Shown: positions 1 to 5,734 of the stretch, piece by piece
Layout of the letters: every line of letters begins with the position of its first letter
How positions within the stretch are numbered: position 1 is the stretch's first letter
From: Oscillospiraceae bacterium
GTDB taxonomy: Bacteria; Bacillota; Clostridia; Oscillospirales; Ruminococcaceae
NCBI GenBank assembly: GCA_019423445.1
Contig: JAHZBJ010000056.1
Span: 1-12,249 of the forward strand
DNA length: 12,249 nt
Reading direction: 5' to 3'
Notes under the pieces: model-generated
Databases searched by the model: none
What the model was told of the DNA's origin: nothing
What the model saw: only the letters and a program-made list of their open reading frames with translations
Program-made: the position numbers and the translations under genes

Positions 1-334
1 GGCGGATGGCGTTCATGTCGGTGTAGAGGCCGGTTCCCGGGGCAAAGCCGTAGTCCCGGAGAGCCATGCGCTTCCACTTGGCCAGGGACTGGACGATCTG
101 GACGTCTGCCCCAATGTCCAGGATGTCGAACTGGACCGGGCGCTCCACCCCGTTCAGGTCGTCGTTAAGGCCGGTCTCCGGCCGGACAAACAGGGGCGCC
201 GAAACACGGGTCAGCCCCAGGGTGGAGGCCAGCCTGGCCTCAAACACGTCTTTGGCGGCCTTGATCGCCACCTGGGTCTCCAGCAGCTCCAGCTTGGACA
301 GGTACTGCCGGGGGATGATCACATTGCGGGACAT
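1..334 (-). CDS. asnA: Aspartate--ammonia ligase (AsnA), N-terminal part
   Basis: The first 111 residues are visible; the gene continues past the left edge. AsnA makes asparagine from aspartate, ammonia and ATP in the cytoplasm and has a class II aminoacyl-tRNA-synthetase-like fold. The translation starts MSRNVIIPRQYLSKLE and carries the family's N-terminal pattern: a helix ending in VFEARLASTLGLTRVSAPLF, then a DDLNG.ERPVQF segment, then VQSLAKWKRMALRDYGF and GLYTDMNAIR. These align by eye with E. coli AsnA (DNLSGAEKAVQ, VHSLAKWKR, GLYTHMKALR). The start at 334 is preceded by GGGAGG at 346-351, about 11 bases away. It appears monocistronic at this end, with its own promoter next to a repeat element. 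Only the partial extent limits certainty. Confidence 0.93.
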   Translation of the reverse strand, partial: MSRNVIIPRQYLSKLELLETQVAIKAAKDVFEARLASTLGLTRVSAPLFVRPETGLNDDLNGVERPVQFDILDIGADVQIVQSLAKWKRMALRDYGFAPGTGLYTDMNAIR

Positions 335-372
335 AAGCTAAAAGTCCTCCCATTCCATGGTTTTACCAAGTC

Positions 373-401
373 ATTGTAGCATTCGCCGCCCTTCTTTTCA
401 A
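373..401 (-). promoter_or_regulatory. asnA promoter, -35 box inside repeat boundary
   Basis: Read on the minus strand there is TTGAAA (401-396), a 17-base spacer, and TACAAT (378-373). A TG one base before the -10 hexamer makes it an extended -10. Transcription would start near 366, about 30 bases before the asnA start codon. The -35 hexamer overlaps the outer edge of the repeat element (minus-strand GGACTTGAAAAG), so the element appears to provide half of this promoter. Confidence 0.7.
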
Positions 402-571
402 GTCCGTGAGAAGGGTTATGGGAATCGCAAGTTTGTGCCCCGCTCTCTGAGCATATCACTTAAGATTCAGAAGGCGGTTTTGCGGGTGGATCCCGGACTC
501 TTCTCAGCCCAAGTTGTTTGTTCAGGGAGCGAGGTACCGCCTGACGCCTCTGCGTCCCTTTTCTCACGGAC
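402..571. repeat. Full-length copy of dispersed inverted repeat family (about 170 bp)
   Basis: The unit begins GTCCGTGAGAAGG and ends TTTTCTCACGGAC, so its termini are inverted copies. Internally, GCCCCGCTCTCTGAGCATA on the left is matched in reverse by TTCAGGGAGCGAGGTA on the right, and AGAAGGCGG by CTCTTCTCAGCCC. The whole unit can therefore fold as one long imperfect hairpin. It sits between the divergent asnA and ChrB-like genes. Related copies lie at 7064-7400, 9901-10332 and 11818-12249. It holds no open frame of its own that is convincing, so it would be a non-autonomous element if mobile. Confidence 0.85.
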
Positions 572-677
572 GTGAAAGCGGGGGCCACCCCGCCGCCTCT
601 GCGTCCCTTTTCTCACGGACGTGAAAGCGGGGGCCACCCCGCCGCTTCTGCGGCCCTTTTCTCACGGACGTGAAAGG
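547..677. repeat. Tandem repeat, period 49 bp, about 2.7 copies
   Basis: Copies begin at 547, 596 and 645 (the last partial). Each starts CCTCTGCG or CTTCTGCG, runs through CCCTTTTCTCACGGACGTGA, and ends in GGGGGCCACCCCGCCG. The unit is the terminal segment of the adjoining inverted repeat plus a GC-rich spacer with a small GGGG/CCCC hairpin. It looks like local amplification of the element's right end. Confidence 0.85.
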
Positions 678-703
678 GGACCCTGGCCCCACGGCGTTTT
701 TTA

Positions 704-712
704 TGTTACAAT
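704..712 (+). promoter_or_regulatory. Extended -10 promoter for the ChrB-like gene
   Basis: TGTTACAAT at 704-712 is an extended -10 (TG, one base, TACAAT). No good -35 is seen at the usual distance, which extended -10 promoters tolerate. It lies about 40 bases before the ATG at 753 and just downstream of the 49-bp tandem repeats. Confidence 0.5.
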
Positions 713-752
713 AGGGAAAAGCCCTTTTCCCGGGTCAAAAGGAGGCGGCGGC

Positions 753-1289
753 ATGAAAAAGGAAACTACCCCCCGGCGATGGCTGGGCATCACATACACG
801 GCACCGGCCAAGCCCTCTAAAGCGAGGGTTTACATTTGGCGGAAGCTCAAGGAGCTGGGGGCGGAATACTACCACGGCATGGCTATGATCCCCCAAACTC
901 CCAAAACCCTGGAAAGCGTCAGGAAGCTTACCGACCGGATGCGGGAACTGGGGGCGGAGGTCTCCCTGCTGGAGATCCGCTTCCTGGACCCCAGGGATGA
1001 GGAAAAGGTAGTAGCCCAGTTCAAGCGCCAGGCCGCCAACGACTTCCGGGAGCTGTTTCTGGACTTTGCCCGGCTCTATGAAGAGCTGGGGGCGCCCCTG
1101 GACGCCGACGAGGAGCGCCAGCGGGCCCTTCGCCGCCGGTACGGGAAGGTGAAAAACCGGGACTTCTTTGATGTGGAAGGGGAATTGGACCTCTCCGGGG
1201 GCCTGTCCCAGCTGGTGGAGGATATCCACCTCTCCACCGGAGACCTGTACCACCAGTTCCTGGCCCTCTTTTCGGAGCGGGGCGGCTGA
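753..1289 (+). CDS. ChrB N-terminal-domain-like protein
   Basis: A 178-residue soluble protein. It opens MKKETTPRRWLGITYTAPAK, then SKARVYIWRKLKELGAEYYH around residues 22-41, then PQTPKTLESVRKLTDRMRELGAEVSLLE. This is the pattern of the ChrB N-terminal domain (WL..YT.P..PS..RV..WR.LK.LGA), found in proteins that regulate or assist chromate resistance. The second half is rich in charged helices and has no recognised domain, so full ChrB is not present. The start at 753 has GGAGG at 741-745, seven bases away; the longer frame from 621 runs into repeat DNA and is rejected. No chrA transporter is nearby, so a role in chromate resistance is not supported here. The gene stands alone between a promoter and a terminator. 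Confidence 0.72.
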   Translation: MKKETTPRRWLGITYTAPAKPSKARVYIWRKLKELGAEYYHGMAMIPQTPKTLESVRKLTDRMRELGAEVSLLEIRFLDPRDEEKVVAQFKRQAANDFRELFLDFARLYEELGAPLDADEERQRALRRRYGKVKNRDFFDVEGELDLSGGLSQLVEDIHLSTGDLYHQFLALFSERGG

Positions 1290-1302
1290 ACCGTCTCACG
1301 GA

Positions 1303-1334
1303 AAAGCACACCCTCCCCCGGGAAGGTGTGCTTT
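1303..1334. terminator. Bidirectional intrinsic terminator between convergent genes
   Basis: AAAGCACACC (1303-1312) pairs perfectly with GGTGTGCTTT (1325-1334) around a loop of 12 bases. CTTTCTCTCGGGCTTTTT follows on the plus strand, and on the minus strand the stem continues into CTTTTCC. It lies 13 bases after the ChrB-like stop and about 25 bases after the stop of the minus-strand gene that ends at 1359, so it can serve both. Confidence 0.75.
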
Positions 1335-1358
1335 CTCTCGGGCTTTTTCCGGCCTCTC

Positions 1359-1901
1359 CTATAAAAGGAGGATATAGGCCACCGCCAGGATCAGCTGGGT
1401 GTCCGCCTTCTCCTCCACCAGCAGCCAGAGGAGGGCCAGCAGCAGAAGCTGATCCCCCGCCAGCCCCATACCCCCTTGGCGGGGCTGAAGCAGACTTCCC
1501 TGGCTGTACCCGCCCCGGGAAACGGGGACCTGTGGAGACGCTGCCGCCCTCTGATGGGATCTCCCCTGGGCCATGGTGCCGGGGGCAGATGTCTCCCTGG
1601 GGGCTGTACCCTGCTGGAGGGGCGGTGGGAACTCCTCCCGGGAGGACGGGGGTTCCCTGCTGCCGGAGGCTTTGGAAACAGATGCTTCTTCCCCCTCCTG
1701 AAAGCTCACCCCCGCAGGCGGGGGCTCGGGAGGTTCAGGAGGGTCCCAGGTCTCCGGGGCGGTCCCGGCTTCCTGGGGCGGCTCCTGGGTCTGGAACTCC
1801 CGGCGCCGGGCATAGAGCTCCCGGGCCTGGGCGGCGGCCCGGCGCTCCAGCTCTTCCCAACTCCGCTGGTCCTCAGGCTTCCAGCTGCTTACCGCCTTCA
1901 T
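1359..1901 (-). CDS. Unknown protein, proline-rich middle, hydrophobic C-terminus
   Basis: 180 residues of no family I recognise. The first 40 residues are charged and probably helical (WEELERRAAAQARELYARR). Residues 40-145 are low-complexity and rich in Pro, Gly, Glu, Ser and Gln. The last 35 or so form a hydrophobic stretch (DQLLLLALLWLLVEEKADTQ followed by LILAVAYILLL) that could be two short membrane-associated helices with a charged break. The start ATG overlaps the stop codon of the preceding gene by 4 bases (ATGA), which implies translational coupling. It is the last of three small genes read in this direction and ends before the shared terminator at 1303-1334. The Leu-rich tail resembles tails of small sporulation-associated Clostridia proteins, but this is only an impression. 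Confidence 0.75.
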   Translation of the reverse strand: MKAVSSWKPEDQRSWEELERRAAAQARELYARRREFQTQEPPQEAGTAPETWDPPEPPEPPPAGVSFQEGEEASVSKASGSREPPSSREEFPPPLQQGTAPRETSAPGTMAQGRSHQRAAASPQVPVSRGGYSQGSLLQPRQGGMGLAGDQLLLLALLWLLVEEKADTQLILAVAYILLL

Positions 1902-2347
1902 GACTCCTCCCCGCCCAGCAGGCCGGAGAGAAGGCCGCTCTCCTGAAGCAGCGGCGCCAGTTTCATCAGATGGAGGATCTTTACCGCCTCGTCCACCTTT
2001 TTCTGCCGCTCCGGCTCCAGGTAAGGCCGCAGAGCCCGGAGAAGCTGGATGTTCTTATCCGGCTCCCGGAGGGCCGCCATGGCCCGGCTGAGGGTGGAGA
2101 GAAGTGCCGGGTCCAGTCCCGGCGGGGACGGTCCCCGTTCCCCGGAGTTGCCCCGGTTGGTGGGTCCGCTCTCTTCTCCGCCTTCGCCGGAGGGGTCCCC
2201 CTTGCTCAGGCCCCCCAGCATCCCCAGAAGAGAGGCGAAGTCCACGCCCCCTTCCCCCGGCTGTTCCCCGGAGCCGCTGCCCAGCATTCCAAGAAGGGCG
2301 CCAAGGTCCAGGCTGCTCCCCTGGCCGCCGGCGTTTTCATTTTCCAT
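1898..2347 (-). CDS. Unknown protein with repeated LLGML motif
   Basis: 149 residues, function not recognised. Two short repeats near the N-terminus, LGALLGMLGSG (residues 15-25) and FASLLGMLGG (37-46), are separated by Gly/Glu/Ser-rich linkers. A disordered Gly/Pro/Ser segment follows to about residue 78. The C-terminal 70 residues look like folded helices (LRALRPYLEPERQKKVDEAV, then ILHLMKLAPLLQE, then LLSGLLGG). The LLGML-type motif recurs at the end as LLSGLLGG. The RBS GGGGAGGAGG lies just upstream of the ATG at 2347. The gene follows the next upstream gene by 30 bases and overlaps the downstream one by 4, so the three form an operon. It has no signal peptide and no catalytic motif. Confidence 0.78.
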   Translation of the reverse strand: MENENAGGQGSSLDLGALLGMLGSGSGEQPGEGGVDFASLLGMLGGLSKGDPSGEGGEESGPTNRGNSGERGPSPPGLDPALLSTLSRAMAALREPDKNIQLLRALRPYLEPERQKKVDEAVKILHLMKLAPLLQESGLLSGLLGGEES

Positions 2348-2377
2348 CTTCTTCGCCTCCTCCCCCTGTCTTTTCCC

Positions 2378-2635
2378 CTACCGGGATTGCCCCCCCAGGA
2401 GCTCCCGGAGGATGGTTTTTACCTGGGGGGATTCCAGCAGCGACTCCATGGCGCTGCGGTTCTCCATCATGGCCCGGAGCTTCTCCTGGTCCGCCCCCAG
2501 GGATTCCAAAACCTGGTCGTAGGAGCCGTCAGTAAGCTCTTTCTTCAGTTGGATGGGGTCCTTCCCCATTTTTGAGGATGCCACCTTCAGCAGGATCCCC
2601 AGCTGTTCGGGGGTCAGTCCTTGTCCTGTGCTCAT
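2378..2635 (-). CDS. Small helical protein of unknown function
   Basis: 85 residues and highly charged; it appears all-helical. It begins MSTGQGLTPEQLGILLKVAS and contains DQVLESLGADQEKLRAMMEN and SPQVKTILRELLGG. No family is recognised. The start was set at 2635, not at the upstream in-frame ATG at 2692, because a consensus AGGAGGTG sits at 2642-2649, six bases before it. It is the first gene of the three-gene minus-strand operon and is divergent from the phosphodiesterase gene across an 83-base gap. Like its neighbour it ends in a Leu-Gly-rich segment, so the two may be partners. That is inference from shared composition and order only. Confidence 0.78.
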   Translation of the reverse strand: MSTGQGLTPEQLGILLKVASSKMGKDPIQLKKELTDGSYDQVLESLGADQEKLRAMMENRSAMESLLESPQVKTILRELLGGQSR

Positions 2636-2718
2636 TCTATTCACCTCCTCTGTTTGGTTCATCCATATGTGTTTTTCCCCTGATCCATGCATCCCCAGGA
2701 AAGGAAGTTGTATCTATT

Positions 2719-3192
2719 ATGCGGATTATCGTTATGTCGGACAGCCACGGGGACTTTCCCCGAGTGCGGCAGATCTTTGAGGAAAACCCCGGGGCGGACT
2801 GTTTCATCCACCTGGGGGACGGCGCCAAGGACTTTGAAGAAGCCGGTTGGCTCTTCCCCGAGACCCGGCGCCTCTCGGTCCGGGGCAACTGCGACTTCGG
2901 CCGGGACGAGCCCAAAACCGGCTTGGTCCAGCTGGAGGGCAAAACCCTCTTCTACACCCACGGCGACCTTTTCCAGGCCAAGTACGGTCTGGACCAGCTG
3001 GAGCGGGCCGGCCGGGAACGGGACGCCCAGATCGTCCTCTACGGCCACACCCACCGGGCCGACACCCAATACCGGGACGGCCTCTGGCTTCTGAATCCCG
3101 GCAGCGTCCGGGACAGCAGCTACACTCCCGCCGGTTATCTGGCCCTGGATATCACCCCCGCCGGGGTGGTGCCGGTTCTTAAAAAATTTTAA
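2719..3192 (+). CDS. YfcE/MJ0936-type metallophosphoesterase
   Basis: 157 residues, the normal length for the small calcineurin-like phosphodiesterases of the YfcE group. These are two-metal enzymes that hydrolyse phosphodiesters such as model bis-p-nitrophenyl substrates; the physiological substrate is usually unknown. All metal-binding motifs are present in order: DSH at residues 8-10, GDG at 33-35, GNCD at 56-59, HGD at 81-83 and GHTH at 109-112, followed by NPGS at 126-129. The start at 2719 gives an N-terminus MRIIVMSDSHGD that fits the family exactly; the longer upstream frame is rejected. The RBS AAGGAAG is around 2701-2707. No linked partner gene points to a specific role, so a gene name is withheld. 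Confidence 0.93.
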   Translation: MRIIVMSDSHGDFPRVRQIFEENPGADCFIHLGDGAKDFEEAGWLFPETRRLSVRGNCDFGRDEPKTGLVQLEGKTLFYTHGDLFQAKYGLDQLERAGRERDAQIVLYGHTHRADTQYRDGLWLLNPGSVRDSSYTPAGYLALDITPAGVVPVLKKF

Positions 3193-3212
3193 GGATCCCG
3201 CCCCGGCTTTTT
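3171..3212 (+). terminator. Probable intrinsic terminator overlapping the phosphodiesterase stop
   Basis: GCCGG (3171-3175) can pair with CCGGC (3203-3207), with an inner stem TTCTTAAA/TTTAAGGA and a one-sided bulge, followed by TTTTT at 3208-3212. The stop codon lies inside the right arm of the inner stem. The fold is imperfect, so this is a moderate call. Confidence 0.45.
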
Positions 3213-3244
3213 ACGTTTTGTTCATTCTTTTTCTCCCTCCCGTT

Positions 3245-3253
3245 TGCTATACT
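3245..3253 (+). promoter_or_regulatory. Extended -10 promoter for the DUF1538/P-II operon
   Basis: TGCTATACT at 3245-3253 is an extended -10. No -35 at 17 bases is convincing; TTGTTC at 3218-3223 is too far away. The predicted start near 3260 would leave a leader of about 30 bases before ATG 3291, which carries GGGAGGGA as its ribosome-binding site. Confidence 0.55.
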
Positions 3254-3290
3254 TAAATAGTAAACCAATTAACCAAAGAGGGAGGGAGCC

Positions 3291-4805
3291 ATGAATCAGA
3301 AACTGAAGGAAAAGATCCTGGAATCCCTCTCCTCGGTGCTTCCCATCACCGCCATCGTCCTGGTGCTGGGCTTTGTTCTGGTACCCATCCCCATGGGCAT
3401 CCTCCTCCTCTTCCTGGCGGGAGCGGTGCTGCTGATCCTGGGGATGGGTCTTTTTTCCCTGGGGGCGGATATGGCCATGATGCCCATGGGGGAGACCATG
3501 GGCGCCAGCCTCACCAGGACCCGGCGTCTGCCCCTGGTGGTGGTGATGTTCTTCCTCATGGGGGTTATCGTCACCATGGCGGAGCCTGACCTGGCGGTGC
3601 TGGCCCGGCAGGTCCCCGCGGTGCCGGACCTGGTGCTGATCCTCACCGTGGCGGTGGGGGTGGGGGTGTTCCTGGTCACCGCCATGCTCCGCACCCTCTT
3701 CCGGGTGAAGCTTCGCTACCTCCTGATCCTGTTCTACGCCCTGGTGTTCCTGGTGGCCCTTTTCGCGCCGGGGGCCTTCCTCTCGGTGCCCTTCGACTCC
3801 GGCGGCGTGGCCACCGGCCCGATTCCCGTCCCCTTTATCACGGCCCTGGGCATCGGCATGGCCTCGGTGCGGGGGGACAGCTCCTCCCAGGAGGACAGCT
3901 TCGGCATGGTAGCCCTTTCCAGCATTGGGCCCATTTTGGCGGTGCTGCTGCTGGGGATCTGGTACAACCCATCCTCCGCCAGCTACGAAGCGGTGTCGGT
4001 GCCGGAAATCGCCAACAGCCTGGACCTGGCCCGGGCCTTTGTGGAAGGCCTCCCCTACTACGCCCGGGAGGTAGCTCTGGCCCTCCTTCCCATCCTCCTG
4101 GTGTTCCTGGTGTTCCAGGCCGCGGCCCGGCCCTTCCGGCGCCGCCAGCTCCTGAAGGCCGGGGTGGGCCTGGGCTACACCTTCCTGGGACTGGTGCTGT
4201 TCCTCACCGGAGTCAACGTGGGGTTCATGGCCGCGGGGTATTTCCTGGGAGCTTCCCTGGCCGGGTCCCCTTGGCCCTGGGCCCTGGTGCTCCTTGGGAT
4301 GGTGATGGGCTGGTACATCGTGGCGGCGGAGCCTGCCGTCCATGTCCTGAACCGCCAGGTGGAGGAGATCACCTCCGGGGCCATCAGCCAGAAGTCCATG
4401 TCCCGGAGCCTTTCCTTGGGGGTAGCCCTCTCCATCGGCCTCTCCATGGCCCGGATCCTCTGGAAGATCCCTCTGTTCTGGTTCATTGTGCCGGGGTACC
4501 TCCTGGCCCTGGGCCTCTCCTTTGTGACGCCCCCCATCTTTACCGGCATTGCCTTTGACTCCGGCGGCGTAGCCAGCGGGCCCATGACCGCCACCTTTCT
4601 CCTGCCCATGGCCATGGGAGCCTGTGAGGCCCTGGGCGGGAACATCCTTTCCGATGCCTTCGGCCTGGTGGCCCTGGTGGCCATGTCCCCCCTGGTGACC
4701 ATCCAGCTCCTGGGGCTGTGGTACCGGGTGAAAACCGGCGGCCCCGGCGCTCCCTTGCCGGAGGAGGACGAGATCATCCAGTACGACCTGGAGGAGGTGT
4801 ATTGA
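3291..4805 (+). CDS. DUF1538 duplicated integral membrane protein
   Basis: 504 residues, mostly hydrophobic, with roughly ten or more membrane spans. It is an internal duplication. Each half ends in the DUF1538 signature: VPFDSGGVATGP with F168-D169 in the first half, and IAFDSGGVASGP with F422-D423 in the second. Each is followed by a similar block, DSFGMVALSSIGPILAVLLLG in the first and DAFGLVALVAMSPL in the second. The conserved Asp-Ser-Gly-Gly in a membrane setting suggests ion or substrate binding, so a transporter role is likely but the substrate is unknown. The start has GGGAGGGA at 3281-3286. The stop overlaps the start of the P-II gene (TGATG), so the two are translationally coupled. 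DUF1538 genes are often found next to P-II genes, which supports P-II control of this membrane protein. Confidence 0.9.
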   Translation: MNQKLKEKILESLSSVLPITAIVLVLGFVLVPIPMGILLLFLAGAVLLILGMGLFSLGADMAMMPMGETMGASLTRTRRLPLVVVMFFLMGVIVTMAEPDLAVLARQVPAVPDLVLILTVAVGVGVFLVTAMLRTLFRVKLRYLLILFYALVFLVALFAPGAFLSVPFDSGGVATGPIPVPFITALGIGMASVRGDSSSQEDSFGMVALSSIGPILAVLLLGIWYNPSSASYEAVSVPEIANSLDLARAFVEGLPYYAREVALALLPILLVFLVFQAAARPFRRRQLLKAGVGLGYTFLGLVLFLTGVNVGFMAAGYFLGASLAGSPWPWALVLLGMVMGWYIVAAEPAVHVLNRQVEEITSGAISQKSMSRSLSLGVALSIGLSMARILWKIPLFWFIVPGYLLALGLSFVTPPIFTGIAFDSGGVASGPMTATFLLPMAMGACEALGGNILSDAFGLVALVAMSPLVTIQLLGLWYRVKTGGPGAPLPEEDEIIQYDLEEVY

Positions 4806-5482
4806 TGGACCTGGAAAAGCTCAAGCTGATGGTGACCATTGTGGACCGTCACCGAGGGGAAGAGGTGGCCCGGCTCTGCCGGGACCAGGGGCTTTTCTTC
4901 CACCTGGGGCTGCTGGGCCGGGGCACCGCCTCCAGCGAGACTCTGGATCTTCTGGGGCTGGGGGAAACCGATAAGGCGGTGCTTCTGAGTCTGGTACCGG
5001 CCCCCGCCGTAGGGGAAACCCGGGCCCTTCTGGCCCAGAAGCTGCGGCTGCGCTATCCCGGCCAGGGCATTCTCTTCACCCTTCCCCTTTCCGCTATCAA
5101 TGCCCGGGCCGCCCGGAACCTGAGCATCCCCCACATCCCCCAGGAAGGAGACGAACAACCTATGGAAGAACCCATCCGCTGCACTCACGACCTGATCCTG
5201 GTCTCGGCCCCCCAGGGCAGCGCCGACCAGGTAATGGACGCCGCCCGGTCCGCCGGCGCCGGCGGGGGCACCCTTCTCCACATCCGCAGGGCCGGCTCCA
5301 AGGACGCGGAGCAGTTCTTCGGCATCGCTCTCCAAAAGGCGATGGAGCTGGTGGCCATCCTGGCCCCCCGGAAGGACCGCGCCGCCATTATGACCGCCAT
5401 CGCCCAGACCCTGAAACTGGAGGGCCGGGAAGGCGGCGTGGTCTTTTCCCTCCCGGTGGAGAGCATCGAGGGGCTGATCTGA
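4805..5482 (+). CDS. Tandem-domain P-II family signalling protein
   Basis: 225 residues, about twice a normal P-II (112), made of two P-II-like domains. Domain 1 (about 5-100) has LMVTIVDRHRGEEVARLCRD, LGRGTASSE near 37-45 and DKAVLLSLVP at 56-65. Domain 2 (about 128-225) has LILVSAPQGSADQVMDAARS, the hallmark GAGGGTLLHIR at 151-161, and FSLPVESIEGL at the end. P-II proteins sense nucleotides and small metabolites such as ADP/ATP and 2-oxoglutarate through the T-loop and bind a target. The T-loop Tyr used for uridylylation is not apparent, as in many P-II-like proteins. It starts inside the DUF1538 stop codon with AGGAGG at 4792-4797, so it is probably made in proportion to that membrane protein and regulates it. 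The ligand is not predictable. Confidence 0.88.
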   Translation: MDLEKLKLMVTIVDRHRGEEVARLCRDQGLFFHLGLLGRGTASSETLDLLGLGETDKAVLLSLVPAPAVGETRALLAQKLRLRYPGQGILFTLPLSAINARAARNLSIPHIPQEGDEQPMEEPIRCTHDLILVSAPQGSADQVMDAARSAGAGGGTLLHIRRAGSKDAEQFFGIALQKAMELVAILAPRKDRAAIMTAIAQTLKLEGREGGVVFSLPVESIEGLI

Positions 5483-5511
5483 TTTTTATCTGGTAAATTT
5501 TCCCTGGGGGC

Positions 5512-5540
5512 TTTACAAAGCTTGTCCCTTCCGCTATAAT
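5512..5540 (+). promoter_or_regulatory. Strong sigma-A promoter of the uraA leader
   Basis: TTTACA (5512-5517), exactly 17 bases, then TATAAT (5535-5540). It differs from consensus at one or two bases of the -35 and matches the -10 perfectly. Transcription should begin near 5547, about 25 bases before the leader ORF. It is the best promoter in the window. Confidence 0.88.
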
Positions 5541-5572
5541 ATCTTGGAACAAATGGAAGGGAGGCGGAAGGA

Positions 5573-5647
5573 ATGACTCAGGGGATTCGATTTTTCCTCT
5601 CCTCGGTTTTCCTTTTTTCTCTCTTTCTTTTCCGTCCCGGGTCTTAA
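5573..5647 (+). CDS. Leader peptide of the uracil permease attenuator
   Basis: 24 codons: MTQGIRFFLSSV, then FLFSLFLFRPGS, then UAA. Six residues are Phe and four Leu. GGGAGG at 5559-5564 lies eight bases before the ATG, close to ideal, so translation is expected. The stretch 5591-5632 is 40 of 42 pyrimidines, 27 of them T, with no A. The UAA stop ends at 5647, one base before the stem of an intrinsic terminator. The arrangement (strong promoter, short translated U-rich ORF, terminator, then a pyrimidine gene) matches the E. coli pyrBI leader in design. There, low UTP makes RNA polymerase pause in the U-rich tract, so the trailing ribosome blocks the terminator hairpin. The peptide itself is probably of no further use. 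Phe-codon attenuation is a less likely alternative because no antiterminator partner is evident. Confidence 0.72.
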   Translation: MTQGIRFFLSSVFLFSLFLFRPGS

Positions 5648-5648
5648 A

Positions 5649-5690
5649 AAGGTATTGGCGTTCCCCGAACCGCCAGTGCCTTCTTTTTTT
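5649..5690 (+). terminator. Attenuator terminator before uracil permease
   Basis: AAGGTATTGGCG (5649-5660) pairs with CGCCAGTGCCTT (5671-5682), giving 12 pairs of which two are G-U. An inner TTC/GAA around CCC caps the stem, and TTCTTTTTTT (5681-5690) follows. A ribosome at the leader stop (5645-5647) would cover the left arm. The terminator may also stop transcription reading in from the P-II gene, which lacks a visible one of its own. Confidence 0.85.
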
Positions 5691-5734
5691 GCCCAGGCGG
5701 GAGGATGTGTGTATCAAAAGGAGGATACGACTGC

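Noticed and set aside
402..571. CRISPR array or IS element
   Set aside because: Repeats are long, imperfect, inverted and unevenly spaced, with no cas or transposase gene in the window.
621..752. Longer start for the ChrB-like protein
   Set aside because: It runs through the tandem repeats and the promoter; GGAGG is placed for the ATG at 753.
3222..4343. 373-codon open frame antisense to the DUF1538 gene
   Set aside because: Its composition (His, Gln, Gly, Glu rich) is that of a shadow of the hydrophobic gene on the other strand.
5547..5572. PyrR-binding site or riboswitch in the uraA leader
   Set aside because: The untranslated leader is only about 25 bases and has no PyrR-type stem-loop or known riboswitch core.
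5573..5647. Phenylalanine-codon attenuation (six Phe codons)
   Set aside because: No alternative antiterminator pairing is visible and the downstream gene is a uracil importer, so UTP sensing fits better; not fully excluded.
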